DNA of 29,100 nucleotides from JACOZM01 sp035289385 (GTDB taxonomy: Archaea > Nanobdellota > Nanobdellia > Woesearchaeales > GW2011-AR9). Below the pieces are notes generated by a model. That model searched no databases and was not told the DNA's origin. It worked only from the letters and a program-made list of their open reading frames with translations. Location of the stretch: NCBI GenBank assembly GCA_035289385.1, contig DATDXI010000060.1:1-29100 (forward strand), read 5' to 3'. Shown piece by piece: positions 1-6,357 of the stretch (the first letter of the stretch is position 1; each line of letters starts with the position of its first letter). The translations under genes were made by a program, and so were the position numbers.

Positions 1-72
1 AACTGCCACAACCGCCACAATGGCAACAATCGCCAAATATGGCCAATGATGACCACTCTCTTTATGTACCAT
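1..72 (-). CDS. small membrane protein, 5' end only (partial)
   Basis: The first 24 codons are visible before the window ends. The peptide starts MVHKESGHHWPYLAIVAIVA and runs into a hydrophobic Ala/Ile/Val segment, so it is a short cytoplasmic head followed by a transmembrane helix. The ATG is preceded by a good ribosome site, GAGGTG, about seven bases upstream, and by a TATA box at 118-128. The N-terminus resembles small single-pass proteins common in DPANN genomes (from memory, not searched). Function is unknown and the 3' end lies outside the window. Confidence 0.65.
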   Translation of the reverse strand, partial: MVHKESGHHWPYLAIVAIVAVVAV

Positions 73-117
73 AAGACAACACCTCTTTGAATAAATTATA
101 GAGAAGGAAGTATTAAA

Positions 118-128
118 GATATAAAAAG
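118..128 (-). promoter_or_regulatory. TATA box for the small membrane protein gene
   Basis: Read on the minus strand the site is CTTTTTATATC, about 50 bases before the ATG at 72. That predicts transcription starting near 95 and a leader of about 20 bases carrying the GAGGTG ribosome site. A run of nine G (minus strand; C9 at 137-145) lies just upstream. Confidence 0.5.
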
Positions 129-193
129 AAGCGTGACCCCCCCCCAGTAGAAAAATATTGTAGATAAAGTGATAGTAATTGGAGATATCATAA

Positions 194-215
194 GAAAAAA
201 AGAAAAACAAAAAAA
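194..215 (-). terminator. U-rich terminator after radA
   Basis: Directly after the radA TGA the minus strand reads TTTTTTTGTTTTTCTTTTTT. Archaeal RNA polymerase stops at such U-rich tracts without needing a hairpin. It separates the radA unit from the promoter of the next gene. Confidence 0.6.
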
Positions 216-1238
216 TCAGCTAAAGTCGCCTAAACCAGCTTCCTCAAGGGTAAAGCATCCTTCCGCTTCAGGTAGATTCGGACTGTCAATCAGTTTTGCC
301 ACCCGAGAACCTTTCTTTCCCTTCCTCAAATAGATCCGGAACGTCGAGGCGTGAGCGACGATATGCCCCCCGATAGACTGAGTAGGGTCGCCGAAGAACT
401 GGTCTGGCTTGGCCATCACTTGGTTAGTCACATAGACACACAAGTTATAGGAGCTGGCAAGTTTCGCTAAGGTGTGCATATGCCTATTCAACTTCTGCTG
501 CCTCTCCGCCAATGTGCCCCGGCCAATAAATTCCGCTCGGAAATGGGAAGTAAGCGAATCGACGATGACCAACTTTACTTTCTTCTTCTGCTCCGTGATG
601 ATCGTGTCTGCTTTCTCTACCAGCAGCATCTGATGATCAGAGTTATACGCTCTTGCTACCATGATCCTGCTCAAGGCATCATCCGCATCTAATCCCACAG
701 CAGCACATAATTGCTGAATTCTTTCTGGTCGGAAGGTATTTTCTGTATCAACAAAAACCACATGGTTCTTGGAGTCTTCTTTCAAACTGTTGACAGCTAA
801 GACATGGGCGATCTGAGTCTTCCCACAGCCGAATTCTCCAAAACATTCTGTTATAGATCCTGTCTCAAAGCCCCCTGCCATGATCCCATCAAAGTTCATG
901 CTTCCTGTAGATATCTTGGACACAAGAGCTCGGCGCTTCAATACTTCTGTTCCCGTCTCAAAACCCATCTTCTGTGTGTCTCGAGCTGCATTGATCATCT
1001 TTCTGGCAACTGCTTCCGAAACGCCGGCAGCTTCCACCAATTCTCCGATCGTAGCAACAGCGATGGACATAATATCTTTGAACCCAGAGGATTCTAATCT
1101 CTCCGCTGTCGCTGCCCCTACGCCGGGAAGATCAGTTACGCCTAATTTTTCCATTTTCAGCTCTTTTTGCTCCATGACATCTTCCTCATATTTTAAGGAA
1201 ATATCTTCTTCTATCACTTTTTGTTCTTGTCTTGACAT
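216..1238 (-). CDS. radA: DNA repair and recombination protein RadA
   Basis: Archaeal RecA/Rad51-family recombinase (340 aa, normal length) that forms filaments on single-stranded DNA and carries out strand exchange. Visible parts: an N-terminal helix-hairpin-helix region (about 33-80, with LPGVGAATAERL), a polymerisation/linker region, and the ATPase core with Walker A GEFGCGKTQ (134-142) and Walker B LVIVD (223-227). The usual archaeal Walker A is GEFGSGKTQ, so the Cys is a small deviation. The start is the ATG at 1238: it follows the upstream TAA by one base (TAAGATG), and a strong GGAGG sits inside the end of the upstream gene. A longer in-frame start at 1283 would overlap that gene and has no such site. 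Translational coupling is expected. Confidence 0.95.
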   Translation of the reverse strand: MSRQEQKVIEEDISLKYEEDVMEQKELKMEKLGVTDLPGVGAATAERLESSGFKDIMSIAVATIGELVEAAGVSEAVARKMINAARDTQKMGFETGTEVLKRRALVSKISTGSMNFDGIMAGGFETGSITECFGEFGCGKTQIAHVLAVNSLKEDSKNHVVFVDTENTFRPERIQQLCAAVGLDADDALSRIMVARAYNSDHQMLLVEKADTIITEQKKKVKLVIVDSLTSHFRAEFIGRGTLAERQQKLNRHMHTLAKLASSYNLCVYVTNQVMAKPDQFFGDPTQSIGGHIVAHASTFRIYLRKGKKGSRVAKLIDSPNLPEAEGCFTLEEAGLGDFS

Positions 1239-1239
1239 C

Positions 1240-1587
1240 TTACATCCCTCCATTTGATAAACTTTGCTCATTGAAGACCACATACTTGTAGGCCTCTTCT
1301 AAAGCAACTTTCGCTTTCGGCAAGTCATTTACTCGAAACGAATTTGATGACTGCCATTTCCCTTCCTTATCGGTATATCTCCGTTCCAGAGAGATGGTGC
1401 GATATTTGGTGGCTTCTCCATTATCCTTCTGGCCGGTATTTAGCCATACTGTTGCAGAAATAGCTCCCGCCCGAAAATTCTTTTCCGGGTGATTTCCCTG
1501 GTGTTCTTTCAGCTTCTGCAGTTGTCCTGCTTCCAGCTGTTGTTTTGGCTGGTATGTTTGTTGTGTTGTTTGTTGTTTTGGTTGCAT
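1240..1587 (-). CDS. small conserved protein coupled to radA
   Basis: 115 residues: a Gln/Thr-rich N-terminus (about 1-30), then a compact domain with alternating hydrophobic strands (FRAGAISATVW, YRTISLERRY) and a C-terminal helix (LPKAKVALEEAYKYVV). I do not recognise a named family; the strand pattern followed by a helix resembles small ssDNA-binding folds such as PC4/whirly, which is inference only. The last codons contain the ribosome site of radA, and the stop is one base from the radA ATG, so the two are made together. This places it plausibly in recombination or replication. The ATG at 1587 is preceded by AGAGG. Confidence 0.75.
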   Translation of the reverse strand: MQPKQQTTQQTYQPKQQLEAGQLQKLKEHQGNHPEKNFRAGAISATVWLNTGQKDNGEATKYRTISLERRYTDKEGKWQSSNSFRVNDLPKAKVALEEAYKYVVFNEQSLSNGGM

Positions 1588-1720
1588 GTTCTATGCCTCT
1601 TTTGCTTTCGCATTTTATTTCAAACCCAGAGCAATTTTACCCTGAGCGAGGGCCACCACATGTTGTGATGACAATATCCACTCAGAAGACGTCATTTAAA
1701 TAGGCTATCCGCAGTTGTCC

Positions 1721-1823
1721 AGTGCGGGAGTGGGTATCACAAAAGTCTTAAAAGTGAAAAATTTCTTAGTTTCAGCCCTTGGAAGCACTCGACAAGCGAT
1801 TGTCTAGTGGGGATTATTTTTTT
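1721..1823 (+). ncRNA. candidate small structured RNA
   Basis: TTTAAATA (1695-1702) lies about 25 bases before AGTGC at 1721, the archaeal TATA-to-start distance. AGTGC (1721-1725) can pair with GCACT (1785-1789), with GGG/CCC inside. The 3' end is a nine-pair stem with one mismatch (1787-1795 with 1800-1808), a GCGA tetraloop, and then a T-rich run ending in TTTTTTT near 1823. The two stems compete for the same bases. It would be the only plus-strand gene in the window. No known RNA family was recognised; the TATA may belong to the minus strand instead. Confidence 0.3.
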
Positions 1824-1858
1824 GGTCGGAGATGATACTTTTCAAAAGAATGAACCTT

Positions 1859-1885
1859 AAAAATTCCAGACATAACATCGTTATG
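1859..1885 (-). terminator. terminator after pyrD
   Basis: A hairpin, CATAAC-GAT-GTTATG on the minus strand (1871-1885), is followed ten bases later by TTTTT (1859-1863), shortly after the pyrD stop. Confidence 0.45.
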
Positions 1886-1908
1886 TGCAATTTTGCGCCA
1901 CGTAATGT

Positions 1909-2937
1909 TTACAGCTGCTTTTTTCTTATCTCCCTCATCAACCCCGGTCCAGAGAATATCAAGGGAGTAAATATCTGGATTTCCGTAGCGCCAAAGGAAA
2001 AGCGTTCTTTTACTTTCTCTGAAGAATTAATTCCACCACAAGCGATAAGGGTATACTTCTTATCAACCTTCTTTAAACGTTCATAAAACATCTTTTGAGT
2101 TCGCAAAGAATCTTGATATACCGCATTTCCCGAAGCTCCTCCTTTCCCAGGAGATGGAGAGATAAATGAAGGATCATGGTTCGTTGAAGTATTGCCGATG
2201 ACAAAGCCTTTCACTCGGTACTTTTGCACAACATCAATGATATCATCGACATCTTTTTCTGTGGAATCAGGTGATACTTTCAAATAAATCTCTTGAGAAG
2301 GATGAACATACCGTTCAACTACCATAAGCATCTTTTGTAATTGAGACAAATTTTCCCGACGGGCATCAAAAGCGCCAGATGAACTATGAGTGTTCGGACA
2401 AGAAATATTCAATTCAAACCGATCAACATGAGGAATATCTCTTGTTGCTAGAATGGTTCCTTTCAAATCCTGAAGAACATCATCACCTTGCTTCTGAGGA
2501 GTAGACATAAAATTAATAGTTATGGGAACACCATGCTTGCCAAATGCCTGCATATTTTTTGCCACCTGCTCTGCTCCAACTCCAGGAAGGCCCATCCAAT
2601 TGACCATCGATTCTGTTGCGGGATAGCGTTGAATAGTCACGCCGGGATTGCCTTTCCAGGGATCATTAGTAACTGTTCCCACAACGACACGAGAAAATCC
2701 TAAATATTTCAAAACCCGAGGAGGAATACTCCCATTCTTATTGAAGCCGGCAGCGTTTGAGATAGGGAAAGAAAGAGTATTTTTCTGATGCTGAAGCAGC
2801 AGCTTATCTCTGTTTTTCCTATAAAGGAATGTACACCATTTAGAGAACATCTCATGCGCTTGCTGTGGATCTTTCCTGAACAGAAACGGCTTGATGAACG
2901 AGTAAGAAGAATCAACAATATCTCTTAAAATATCCAT
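1909..2937 (-). CDS. pyrD: dihydroorotate dehydrogenase, class 2-like
   Basis: 342-residue FMN enzyme that oxidises dihydroorotate to orotate in pyrimidine synthesis. The N-terminal extension (about 1-50, with LFRKDPQQAHEMF) matches the membrane-facing helical region of class 2 (quinone-using) enzymes, and the barrel follows: NAAGFNKNG (61-69), VVVGTVT, the active-site strand ELNISCPNT (175-183), GNTSTNHD, GKGGASG and ACGGIN. Class 2 enzymes normally have Ser as the base in NISSPNT; here it is Cys180, as in class 1. No other pyr gene is nearby. The gene stands alone with an A/T-rich start region and no clear ribosome site, so the transcript may have a very short leader. Confidence 0.88.
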   Translation of the reverse strand: MDILRDIVDSSYSFIKPFLFRKDPQQAHEMFSKWCTFLYRKNRDKLLLQHQKNTLSFPISNAAGFNKNGSIPPRVLKYLGFSRVVVGTVTNDPWKGNPGVTIQRYPATESMVNWMGLPGVGAEQVAKNMQAFGKHGVPITINFMSTPQKQGDDVLQDLKGTILATRDIPHVDRFELNISCPNTHSSSGAFDARRENLSQLQKMLMVVERYVHPSQEIYLKVSPDSTEKDVDDIIDVVQKYRVKGFVIGNTSTNHDPSFISPSPGKGGASGNAVYQDSLRTQKMFYERLKKVDKKYTLIACGGINSSEKVKERFSFGATEIQIFTPLIFSGPGLMREIRKKQL

Positions 2938-3000
2938 ACAACTACAAAAAAGACGGGATTAATAATGTTTATTATTCTGCAAGCTCAGTTTTTTCTCTGT

Positions 3001-3182
3001 ACGTATTTAGTTCGATAAAAGAAAATAGTGGCAGGTCGTAAAATCCAGCCTGACTTCATGTGTAAAGTTATGATAAAGTATTTATTTTAAGCGGAAGGTC
3101 AGGCAACTGATCTGATCTTACGAACATCTTAATAGATTTTACCTCTTGACCAAGCCACTATTTTCAACCGAACTAAATACGT
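3001..3182. mobile_element. short inverted-end element, copy 1 (MITE-like)
   Basis: 182 bases bounded by imperfect inverted ends: left 3001-3032 and right 3154-3182 share ACGTATTTAGTTCG (14 of 14) and GAAAATAGTGGC (12 of 12) around a short variable spacer. Inside is a hairpin GCCTGACTT (3048-3056) / AAGGTCAGGC (3095-3104). A related copy in the opposite orientation lies at about 4728-4996: its left inner part (GTGGCTTGGTCAAGAGGT) and right inner part (CGACCTGCCACTATTTTCT) match this copy read on the minus strand. There is no coding capacity, so it is non-autonomous or an RNA-level repeat. TTTCTCT occurs on both sides (2992-2998, 3186-3192), perhaps a target duplication. Confidence 0.7.
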
Positions 3183-4138
3183 GCCTTTCTCTTGCCTTTA
3201 TAGCTACCTAACTCTTTTTTAAGCTGGTTATATTCTTTCAAGTACAAGTCTATCGTTGGCTTCAAGTCTTTGTTAAATTCGTATGCCTGTAATGAGTGAT
3301 AATATTCCATCCTATTTTTGAAGTTGATGTTTACTGGAGGCAGACCATGCTTGAGGAGGATATTATTCAACAATATTCTTCCTACTCTGCCATTGCCATC
3401 TTTAAATGGGTGGATGTTCTCAAACTGATTATGAATCACAGCAGCAAGGACCAATGCAGGATATTTCTGCCTGTTTTTGCTGTACCATCTTGTAAGCTCG
3501 TTAATCAGATGATTGATCCTTGATTGCGGTGCCCCTTCATGGACGACATTTCCTTTGCTGTCCATGACCACAACTTCTTCTCCTTTACTTCTCAGTTTTC
3601 CTGCAAACGGCTTAGAATTCTTAAAAACAGTCTTGTGGATCTGTCGAATAAAAGGTATGGAGATATGCTCCTTGGTTGTCCTGATCAAGTGTATAGCTTC
3701 ATCTACACCATAAGCTTCTGCAATGTCTTCTTTTGACTTATCGGGCCATTTGTCTTTTTCCAATAGCTCGTTTACTTCTTGCTGGTTAAGCTTGCTTCCT
3801 TCAATAGAGTTGGTGTTATAAGTGAATATACTTGAAAATGTCTTCCAATCTTGCTCGGAGAGATGAGCTATTTTGAGAGGTATTTCTTTTTCTAACGCCC
3901 TTATTTTTTCTATCTCTTCTGCCGATAATTCAAAATGCAAGGGATCACTGATGATGTTGTATTTGTGGATTTCCTCCACAATGAGCTTTTCAGCTATTTT
4001 TGTTCTCTCTTCAAGCTTTTCTTTAGGAAGATCCTGCCCAAGATATTTTCTAAATTTATGGACTTTCAATCCTTCACGGTAAGAATGAGCAAGATAATAC
4101 TTAATTCTTCCCCCTGATTTTCTCTTTTCTACATGCAT
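3173..4138 (-). CDS. Fic-domain protein (putative AMP-transferase)
   Basis: 321 residues. Fic proteins transfer AMP or another nucleotide part to a hydroxyl group of a target protein, and many act as toxins or regulators. The core motif HPFKDGNGR is at 243-251. An N-terminal inhibitory motif, TNSIEG (109-114, pattern [S/T]xxxE[G/N]), marks a self-inhibited class II Fic in which the Glu blocks the ATP site. An N-terminal basic segment (1-35) and a long helical region (36-100) precede it. Its last three bases, the TAG stop, lie inside the inverted end of the element at 3001-3182. The ATG is about 27 bases from a TATA box (4162-4169), so the transcript is probably leaderless. Repeated sites surround that TATA box. 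No separate antitoxin is seen. Confidence 0.9.
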   Translation of the reverse strand: MHVEKRKSGGRIKYYLAHSYREGLKVHKFRKYLGQDLPKEKLEERTKIAEKLIVEEIHKYNIISDPLHFELSAEEIEKIRALEKEIPLKIAHLSEQDWKTFSSIFTYNTNSIEGSKLNQQEVNELLEKDKWPDKSKEDIAEAYGVDEAIHLIRTTKEHISIPFIRQIHKTVFKNSKPFAGKLRSKGEEVVVMDSKGNVVHEGAPQSRINHLINELTRWYSKNRQKYPALVLAAVIHNQFENIHPFKDGNGRVGRILLNNILLKHGLPPVNINFKNRMEYYHSLQAYEFNKDLKPTIDLYLKEYNQLKKELGSYKGKRKARI

Positions 4139-4148
4139 AGCTAGTACT

Positions 4149-4216
4149 TAGGTGACTACATATTTAAATGTTTTGGTTATAGGTGACTACATTCTAAGAG
4201 TATTGTAGCCACCTCA
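4149..4216 (-). promoter_or_regulatory. fic promoter with three operator-like repeats
   Basis: The 13-mer ATGTAGTCACCTA (minus strand) occurs exactly twice, at 4149-4161 and 4180-4192, 31 bases apart. ATTTAAAT, the likely TATA box (4162-4169), lies between them. A third copy in inverted orientation, TGTAGCCACCT at 4204-4214, pairs with the second to make a 10-of-11 inverted repeat. Binding at the first copy would cover the TATA-to-start interval, which suggests repression of fic. The upstream pair could also form a hairpin after the neighbouring hydrolase stop. Confidence 0.6.
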
Positions 4217-4228
4217 TTATTCTCTGCA

Positions 4229-4708
4229 TCACAGCACTTGCCAAACGATAAACACCAACAACAATGCCATAATGATTTTTTCGGCCCAACTGCCTACCTT
4301 AATCGGGCCATTGATTCTAAAGCGAGAGAAAGGGTAAAACAATTCTATACCCATCGGCGTGACACCATCACCGATGAGATGCGCTAAAAAGCCTAATCCT
4401 AAGGCTACAGCGTATTGGGGATTCAAGAAATAATAGATCAAGCCAGAGATGATGGCAATAAACAATAATGAATGGAAAAAGCCACGATGCCGAGCGAAGA
4501 AGGTGATGATTCTTCCTATAATACCGCTCCAGCGATTGATCGTACTCTTGGGCTCATCGATATCTGGCAAGATAGAGCCAAACAAAAGAATGACTAAAAA
4601 TAAAGGAGTATTGATCGAAGGATAAACTAATCTTGCTATCAGGAAAAAAGCAACAGCGATCAATAAGTGGGTGTGGAAGAGCATATTTTTAGAAAAGAGA
4701 GGATACAT
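4229..4708 (-). CDS. membrane-bound metal-dependent hydrolase, YdjM/DUF457 family
   Basis: 159 residues, four to five hydrophobic segments. The family signature residues are present: HTHLLIAVAFF near the N-terminus, GSILPDIDEPKS, HRGFFHSLL, and HLIGDGVTPMGIELFYPF. The His and Asp residues form the predicted metal site of the LexA-binding/YdjM-type (PF04307) membrane proteins, whose substrate is not established. The ATG at 4708 is about 24 bases from a TATA-like GATATAC (minus strand, about 4728-4734), which lies at the border of repeat copy 2, so the element may supply the promoter. Confidence 0.85.
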   Translation of the reverse strand: MYPLFSKNMLFHTHLLIAVAFFLIARLVYPSINTPLFLVILLFGSILPDIDEPKSTINRWSGIIGRIITFFARHRGFFHSLLFIAIISGLIYYFLNPQYAVALGLGFLAHLIGDGVTPMGIELFYPFSRFRINGPIKVGSWAEKIIMALLLVFIVWQVL

Positions 4709-4718
4709 AAATAATTAC

Positions 4719-5005
4719 CTATCCCAAGTATATCTATTTAGTTCTGTTAAAATAGTGGCTTGGTCAAGAGGTCAAATCTTGTGACCTGCAAACAATCAAA
4801 CTCATTTGATTCGTTTGCTTGCAAGTCACGAGCTTCGTCAGATAAGGTTAGTTGCGAGACTTTAAGCTTAAACAGTTACTAATACTTCCATTTTCAACAT
4901 GAAGTCTCGCCAGAGTGACGTGCAAGCTAGCGAAGCTACGCTTGCTAGCAGGTCACAACGACCTGCCACTATTTTCTGTATGGAACTAAACATGTACTAT
5001 CCCAA
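4719..5005. mobile_element. short inverted-end element, copy 2, with flanking 9-base repeats
   Basis: This fills the 301-base gap between genes. Inverted ends share TTTAGTTC and AAAATAGTGGC (left 4737-4759, right 4965-4990), and the outer flanks are the exact direct repeat CTATCCCAA (4719-4727 and 4997-5005), the expected mark of transposition. Three internal stem-forming pairs are present: GTGACCTGCAA/TTGCAAGTCAC (4781-4828), GCGAGACTT/AAGTCTCGC (4854-4910), and a stem with ends GTGACGTGCAAGC and GCTTGCTAGCAGGTCAC (4915-4955). No protein is encoded. Copy 1 at 3001-3182 is inverted relative to this one. Confidence 0.7.
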
Positions 5006-5009
5006 AAAG

Positions 5010-5303
5010 TTAACTATAAGGACATTCAATAATGTAATGGAATGGCGTTCCAATAGGTAAAGCATCAAGACTGCAAGAGCCTCCAACAGTTTGTTCTGCT
5101 AAATCTCGTTCCAGTTGAGATACTGGAAAGACATCTCCAGAGAGATCGCTCAGTTTTTGAGCTACATCTATGATATTATCCCCCTGCTGCGAATAGAGCT
5201 CTATGATTGCTGGACAAGAAACAACACTTTCACGGCATCGAGCAGTTCCAGAATAGCTAAGAGAGACTAGACCGGTAAAAAGAACGAATGCTTTTGCCAT
5301 CAT
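5010..5303 (-). CDS. small secreted protein
   Basis: 97 residues (96 if the second ATG is used). The N-terminus MMAKAFVLFTGLVSLSYSGT looks like a Sec signal peptide. The mature part has four Cys, at about 23, 30, 77 and 94, suggesting disulphides. A segment GDNIIDVAQKL is faintly LysM-like (compare the GDTLxxIA pattern), which is speculation. It starts six bases after the stop of the RPA-like gene, so it is probably co-translated with it, an odd pairing of an exported and a DNA-binding protein. Function unknown. Confidence 0.6.
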   Translation of the reverse strand: MMAKAFVLFTGLVSLSYSGTARCRESVVSCPAIIELYSQQGDNIIDVAQKLSDLSGDVFPVSQLERDLAEQTVGGSCSLDALPIGTPFHYIIECPYS

Positions 5304-5309
5304 GAATAA

Positions 5310-6299
5310 TCAGAGTACCGCTTCTTTCTCTAATCGTTTTGCTTCTTCTTCAGGATTAGCTTTCTCTACCATCTGCACGCTGAGCTCTAAGCGGTCAAAC
5401 ATCTCGTTTTTCTTTACTGAACCGAGAACTTTGACCTGTTCTCCTAGAAGATCATTTTTTGTTTCTTCAAACAGATTGGGATTATCCCGAAATATGACCA
5501 TAGAGTCTTCTTCTTTCCCCAGCAGATGATTCACTTGATTCTTCCAGAATACTCCTCTGATCGTTCCCGTGCCGTCGTCAAGGATAAGATTTAACACGTA
5601 TGATAAGCCAGCAGCGACTTCTCCATGTTCTGTGCAGGTAAATATCCCTTCGCTCTGCAGCACTTTTTTATTGCAACGTGGACAGACCTGCCAGAACCGT
5701 GGATCGAAGACCTGGACAATGGTTCCCAAAACTTCTGCCTGGTTTCCCGGCTCGAGCTCTTGAATCTTTTTCCGCTCATGCGTTGCTGTCTGCCGCACGG
5801 ATGAGATGATAGCTCCAGCCGGATTCCGGACAATTTCCCCTTTTTCCCCTAGATGAATCTCTTTATTGTTATTATTTTCACGCACATAGCCATGCTTGAC
5901 TTTTAGAATATCTCCATCTTGAATGCTTCGTAATGTATCCACTTGCTCATTCCATAAGACCACTCGAATTGTTCCCGTCTCATCACCCAGAATGAGAGAA
6001 GCTACTTTCCCGGTACTCTCCCCCTTAGCAAATTCTCTTACATCAAATTTCCTGACAACTTTGCCCATCGTAGAAACGTCACGCATCCCCGCATAGATCT
6101 CTTTCACTTTCAATTCTTCCTGCTGCCGAGCTAATTCTATGCCTAATTCGTTGGCAATGATGTGGGCTGCTCCTTCTTCACTAATCAATCCAGAAAGCTC
6201 ATTAATTTTGCTCTTGATTTTTGCGGTCAATTCATCAGATGACACTTTTCCGCTTTGAACAATTTTTTCCTTGATATCAGCTAAGGGAATCTTAAACAT
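5310..6299 (-). CDS. replication factor A-like ssDNA-binding protein (OB folds plus zinc finger)
   Basis: 329 residues. RPA-type proteins coat single-stranded DNA in replication and repair. A short N-terminal helical domain (1-60) precedes the first OB fold (about 65-160, with LILGDETGTIRVVLWNEQ). A second OB fold (about 183-290) repeats the signature (LILDDGTGTIRGVFWKNQ) and carries an inserted zinc site C206-x2-C209 ... C222-x2-H225. The C-terminus is charged and helical. The last Zn ligand is His rather than Cys. A TATA box at 6321-6329 is 26 bases from the ATG, so the message is probably leaderless and independent of the pilin cluster. Confidence 0.88.
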   Translation of the reverse strand: MFKIPLADIKEKIVQSGKVSSDELTAKIKSKINELSGLISEEGAAHIIANELGIELARQQEELKVKEIYAGMRDVSTMGKVVRKFDVREFAKGESTGKVASLILGDETGTIRVVLWNEQVDTLRSIQDGDILKVKHGYVRENNNNKEIHLGEKGEIVRNPAGAIISSVRQTATHERKKIQELEPGNQAEVLGTIVQVFDPRFWQVCPRCNKKVLQSEGIFTCTEHGEVAAGLSYVLNLILDDGTGTIRGVFWKNQVNHLLGKEEDSMVIFRDNPNLFEETKNDLLGEQVKVLGSVKKNEMFDRLELSVQMVEKANPEEEAKRLEKEAVL

Positions 6300-6320
6300 G
6301 TCATTTTTGCTGGGTAGCTT

Positions 6321-6329
6321 CTTTATAAG
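6321..6329 (-). promoter_or_regulatory. TATA box of the RPA-like gene
   Basis: CTTATAAAG on the minus strand, centred 26 bases before the ATG at 6299. This places transcription start at or next to the start codon (leaderless). Confidence 0.5.
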
Positions 6330-6357
6330 ATTTTGTATGATTGATAAGATATTCTTC

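Larger units (their letters stand above)
1588..1908. other. 320-base intergenic region
   Basis: No protein gene fits here. It holds the pyrD terminator (1859-1885), a candidate plus-strand structured RNA (1721-1823) with a TATA-like sequence in front, and the leader of the radA unit. TTTAAATA at 1695-1702 is nearly palindromic, so it could serve the plus-strand RNA or, on the other strand, the radA unit with a leader of about 85 bases. No tRNA T-arm or acceptor stem was found. Confidence 0.5.

Noticed and set aside
1675..1720. C/D box guide RNA suggested by GTGATGA
   Set aside because: No matching D or D' box (CTGA) at the right distance and no terminal stem.
1600..1910. tRNA gene in the gap before the radA unit
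   Set aside because: No T-loop consensus (GTTCRAN) and no seven-base acceptor stem on either strand.
1832..2086. 84-codon plus-strand frame at the end of pyrD
   Set aside because: Most of it is antisense to the conserved pyrD barrel and it runs through the pyrD terminator hairpin; no domain is seen.
3173..4708. Fic and hydrolase as a classic toxin-antitoxin pair
   Set aside because: The hydrolase is an integral membrane protein with a metal site, not an antitoxin, and the Fic already has its own inhibitory motif.
4728..4996. CRISPR array or leader
   Set aside because: Repeats are inverted stems of different sequence, not regularly spaced direct repeats; no cas genes.
5010..5303. LysM domain in the small secreted protein
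   Set aside because: Only one short segment is reminiscent; length and the C-terminal part do not fit well enough to annotate.
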